Below are positions 63,048 through 64,000 of a stretch of 64,000 nucleotides of DNA, piece after piece; position 1 is the first letter of the stretch; the number at the start of each line of letters is the position of its first letter. The translations under genes and the position numbers were made by a program. The notes beneath the pieces were generated by a model. It ran no database searches and had not been told where the DNA came from. It was given only the letters and a program-made list of their open reading frames with translations. Location: NCBI GenBank assembly GCA_949318235.1, contig OX439131.1:35668805-35732804 (forward strand), in the 5' to 3' direction. The DNA is from Ecdyonurus torrentis. Lineage: Eukaryota > Arthropoda > Insecta > Ephemeroptera > Heptageniidae.

Positions 63048-63317
63048 ATTAGGCATAACCAAATTTCAGGAATTGAGATATGTTTGCAATATACATCCAT
63101 GGTATGCAATAACTTGCAGGTAATATTTATGTAAGAACATATACCATTTCATAAGAAATATATGAGTTGAAAGTACTTGTCTCTCAAAAATTACAGCACA
63201 TTAAATTGAAAGTTGATGTATTGTGACGATTCTCTAATTTTCAGATCATTGGGAAATAGGATCAAATTTCTAGCATAGATTTAGGCTATTTTATTATTAT
63301 TAAACTGTTTTCTTCTT

Positions 63318-63626
63318 ATAGGGTGAGTCCGCATAACGACGTATTTAATGCACTTGGAGGCCATACTGGAGTAATGAATAACATTGCTCAGCATAGGACA
63401 TACTTTATTTTTAGCTAGTTTCTGTTGAAAATCAGTTTATTTTTTGTTAAATATTTTTTTTTCCCATACTTAAAAATTACTTACTCAACCTATTAACAGC
63501 ATTAATGCTCTGAAACATATTGCTTTGTATTTTTAAACTGTCAAAATATGTTATTTTCCTATGCGGCCCAGGTTATTGAGTGATCCAACATGGCGTCGAC
63601 TTTATCATTAATGCATAACCCTATAA
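63318..63626. mobile_element. Family G repeat, copy 3 (inverted)
   Basis: ATAGGGTGAGTCCGCATAAC to CATAACCCTATAAC, inverted relative to the copies at 40513 and 57622; shared parts are CATTGCTCAGCATAGGAC and GGCGTCGACTTTA. In a MAK16 intron. Confidence 0.78.
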
Positions 63627-64000
63627 CATAACTATTTAAATATTTATATTTATCGCAATGTCGATTTTTTTTCCTTTGTAAATAATATTTTTCACATTCT
63701 ATTCAAGTTATATGCCAATAAGCGAGAGCTATGTAAGTGCATACCTTAAATACAACACTTGGTTGTGTTTTATATTTCTATTTCTAATTTCTATCATCTT
63801 TTACTTTTTCCTCCCCTTTCTGTGCAAAATCTGCCTTGCATACAAGTATGTACCACGAAATGAGACGACGTGCAGGATGGTGGCCAGCCGCTAGCTTCTT
63901 CGCATTGGGGAATGCGGAGGGGGGAGCGCGGCGGGCATCGTTCGGCACGCGACTTTGCCCCGCTCTCTCACTATCACACAGCGAGCTATGTGAACCACAC
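63627..64000. other. Right end of the window, no feature assigned
   Basis: The last 120 bp are markedly GC-rich (GGAGCGCGGCGGGC) against an AT-rich background. They may be an exon or repeat that continues outside; no open frame with family similarity was found. Confidence 0.4.

Overview
The window is AT-rich nuclear DNA from an invertebrate metazoan. Its genes have conserved spliceosomal introns, and the 60S P1 gene has the same four-exon layout as vertebrates. Microsatellites of the TA, TGAA and TAA types are abundant, and introns and spacers are packed with hairpin-forming transposons. I cannot name the species. Nothing in it is bacterial.

Eight host genes can be read exon by exon. From left to right they are: a type II membrane protein on the minus strand (first two coding exons, possibly an ST6Gal-like sialyltransferase); RPLP1 on plus; MRPS14 on minus; DCAF17 on plus; a HACD/PTPLA-type 3-hydroxyacyl-CoA dehydratase on minus; a YTHDF m6A reader on minus; RPL30 on plus; and the last two coding exons of MAK16 on minus. 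Three start-to-start pairs are divergent and share short spacers: membrane protein/RPLP1, MRPS14/DCAF17 and YTHDF/RPL30. Four of the eight genes serve ribosomes or ribosome assembly. All exon joins were checked for reading phase. Only DCAF17 has a break: its exon 3 is one base short.

RNA features found inside introns and repeats: two related C/D snoRNAs in RPLP1 introns 1 and 2, with a guide for 28S rRNA of the SNORD35 type; a kink-turn hairpin 46 nt into RPL30 intron 2, similar in layout to the yeast L30 autoregulatory site; and a textbook type I hammerhead ribozyme, with a near-identical partner in inverted orientation, in RPLP1 intron 2.

Mobile DNA makes up most of the rest. A Penelope-like element (PLE-1) with a full-length reverse transcriptase/GIY-YIG reading frame opens the window, and fragments of it and of a second PLE (PLE-2) recur at about 8.1, 19.7, 25.8, 28.3, 60.8 and 61.4 kb. 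There is a non-autonomous hAT element with an 8-bp target duplication. There are at least twenty families of foldback elements or MITEs, several in two to four copies, with TA, TTAA, TAA or 9-bp target sites. The most distinctive set is a group of foldback elements at 30.8-32.5, 37.4-38.9 and 43.6-43.9 kb (and a simple relative at 40.8 kb). They sit in or beside TA repeats, have ATCG...CGAT ends, and build their arms from 33-36 bp tandem units that all contain GGCGTAT. This is my best candidate for an undescribed system.
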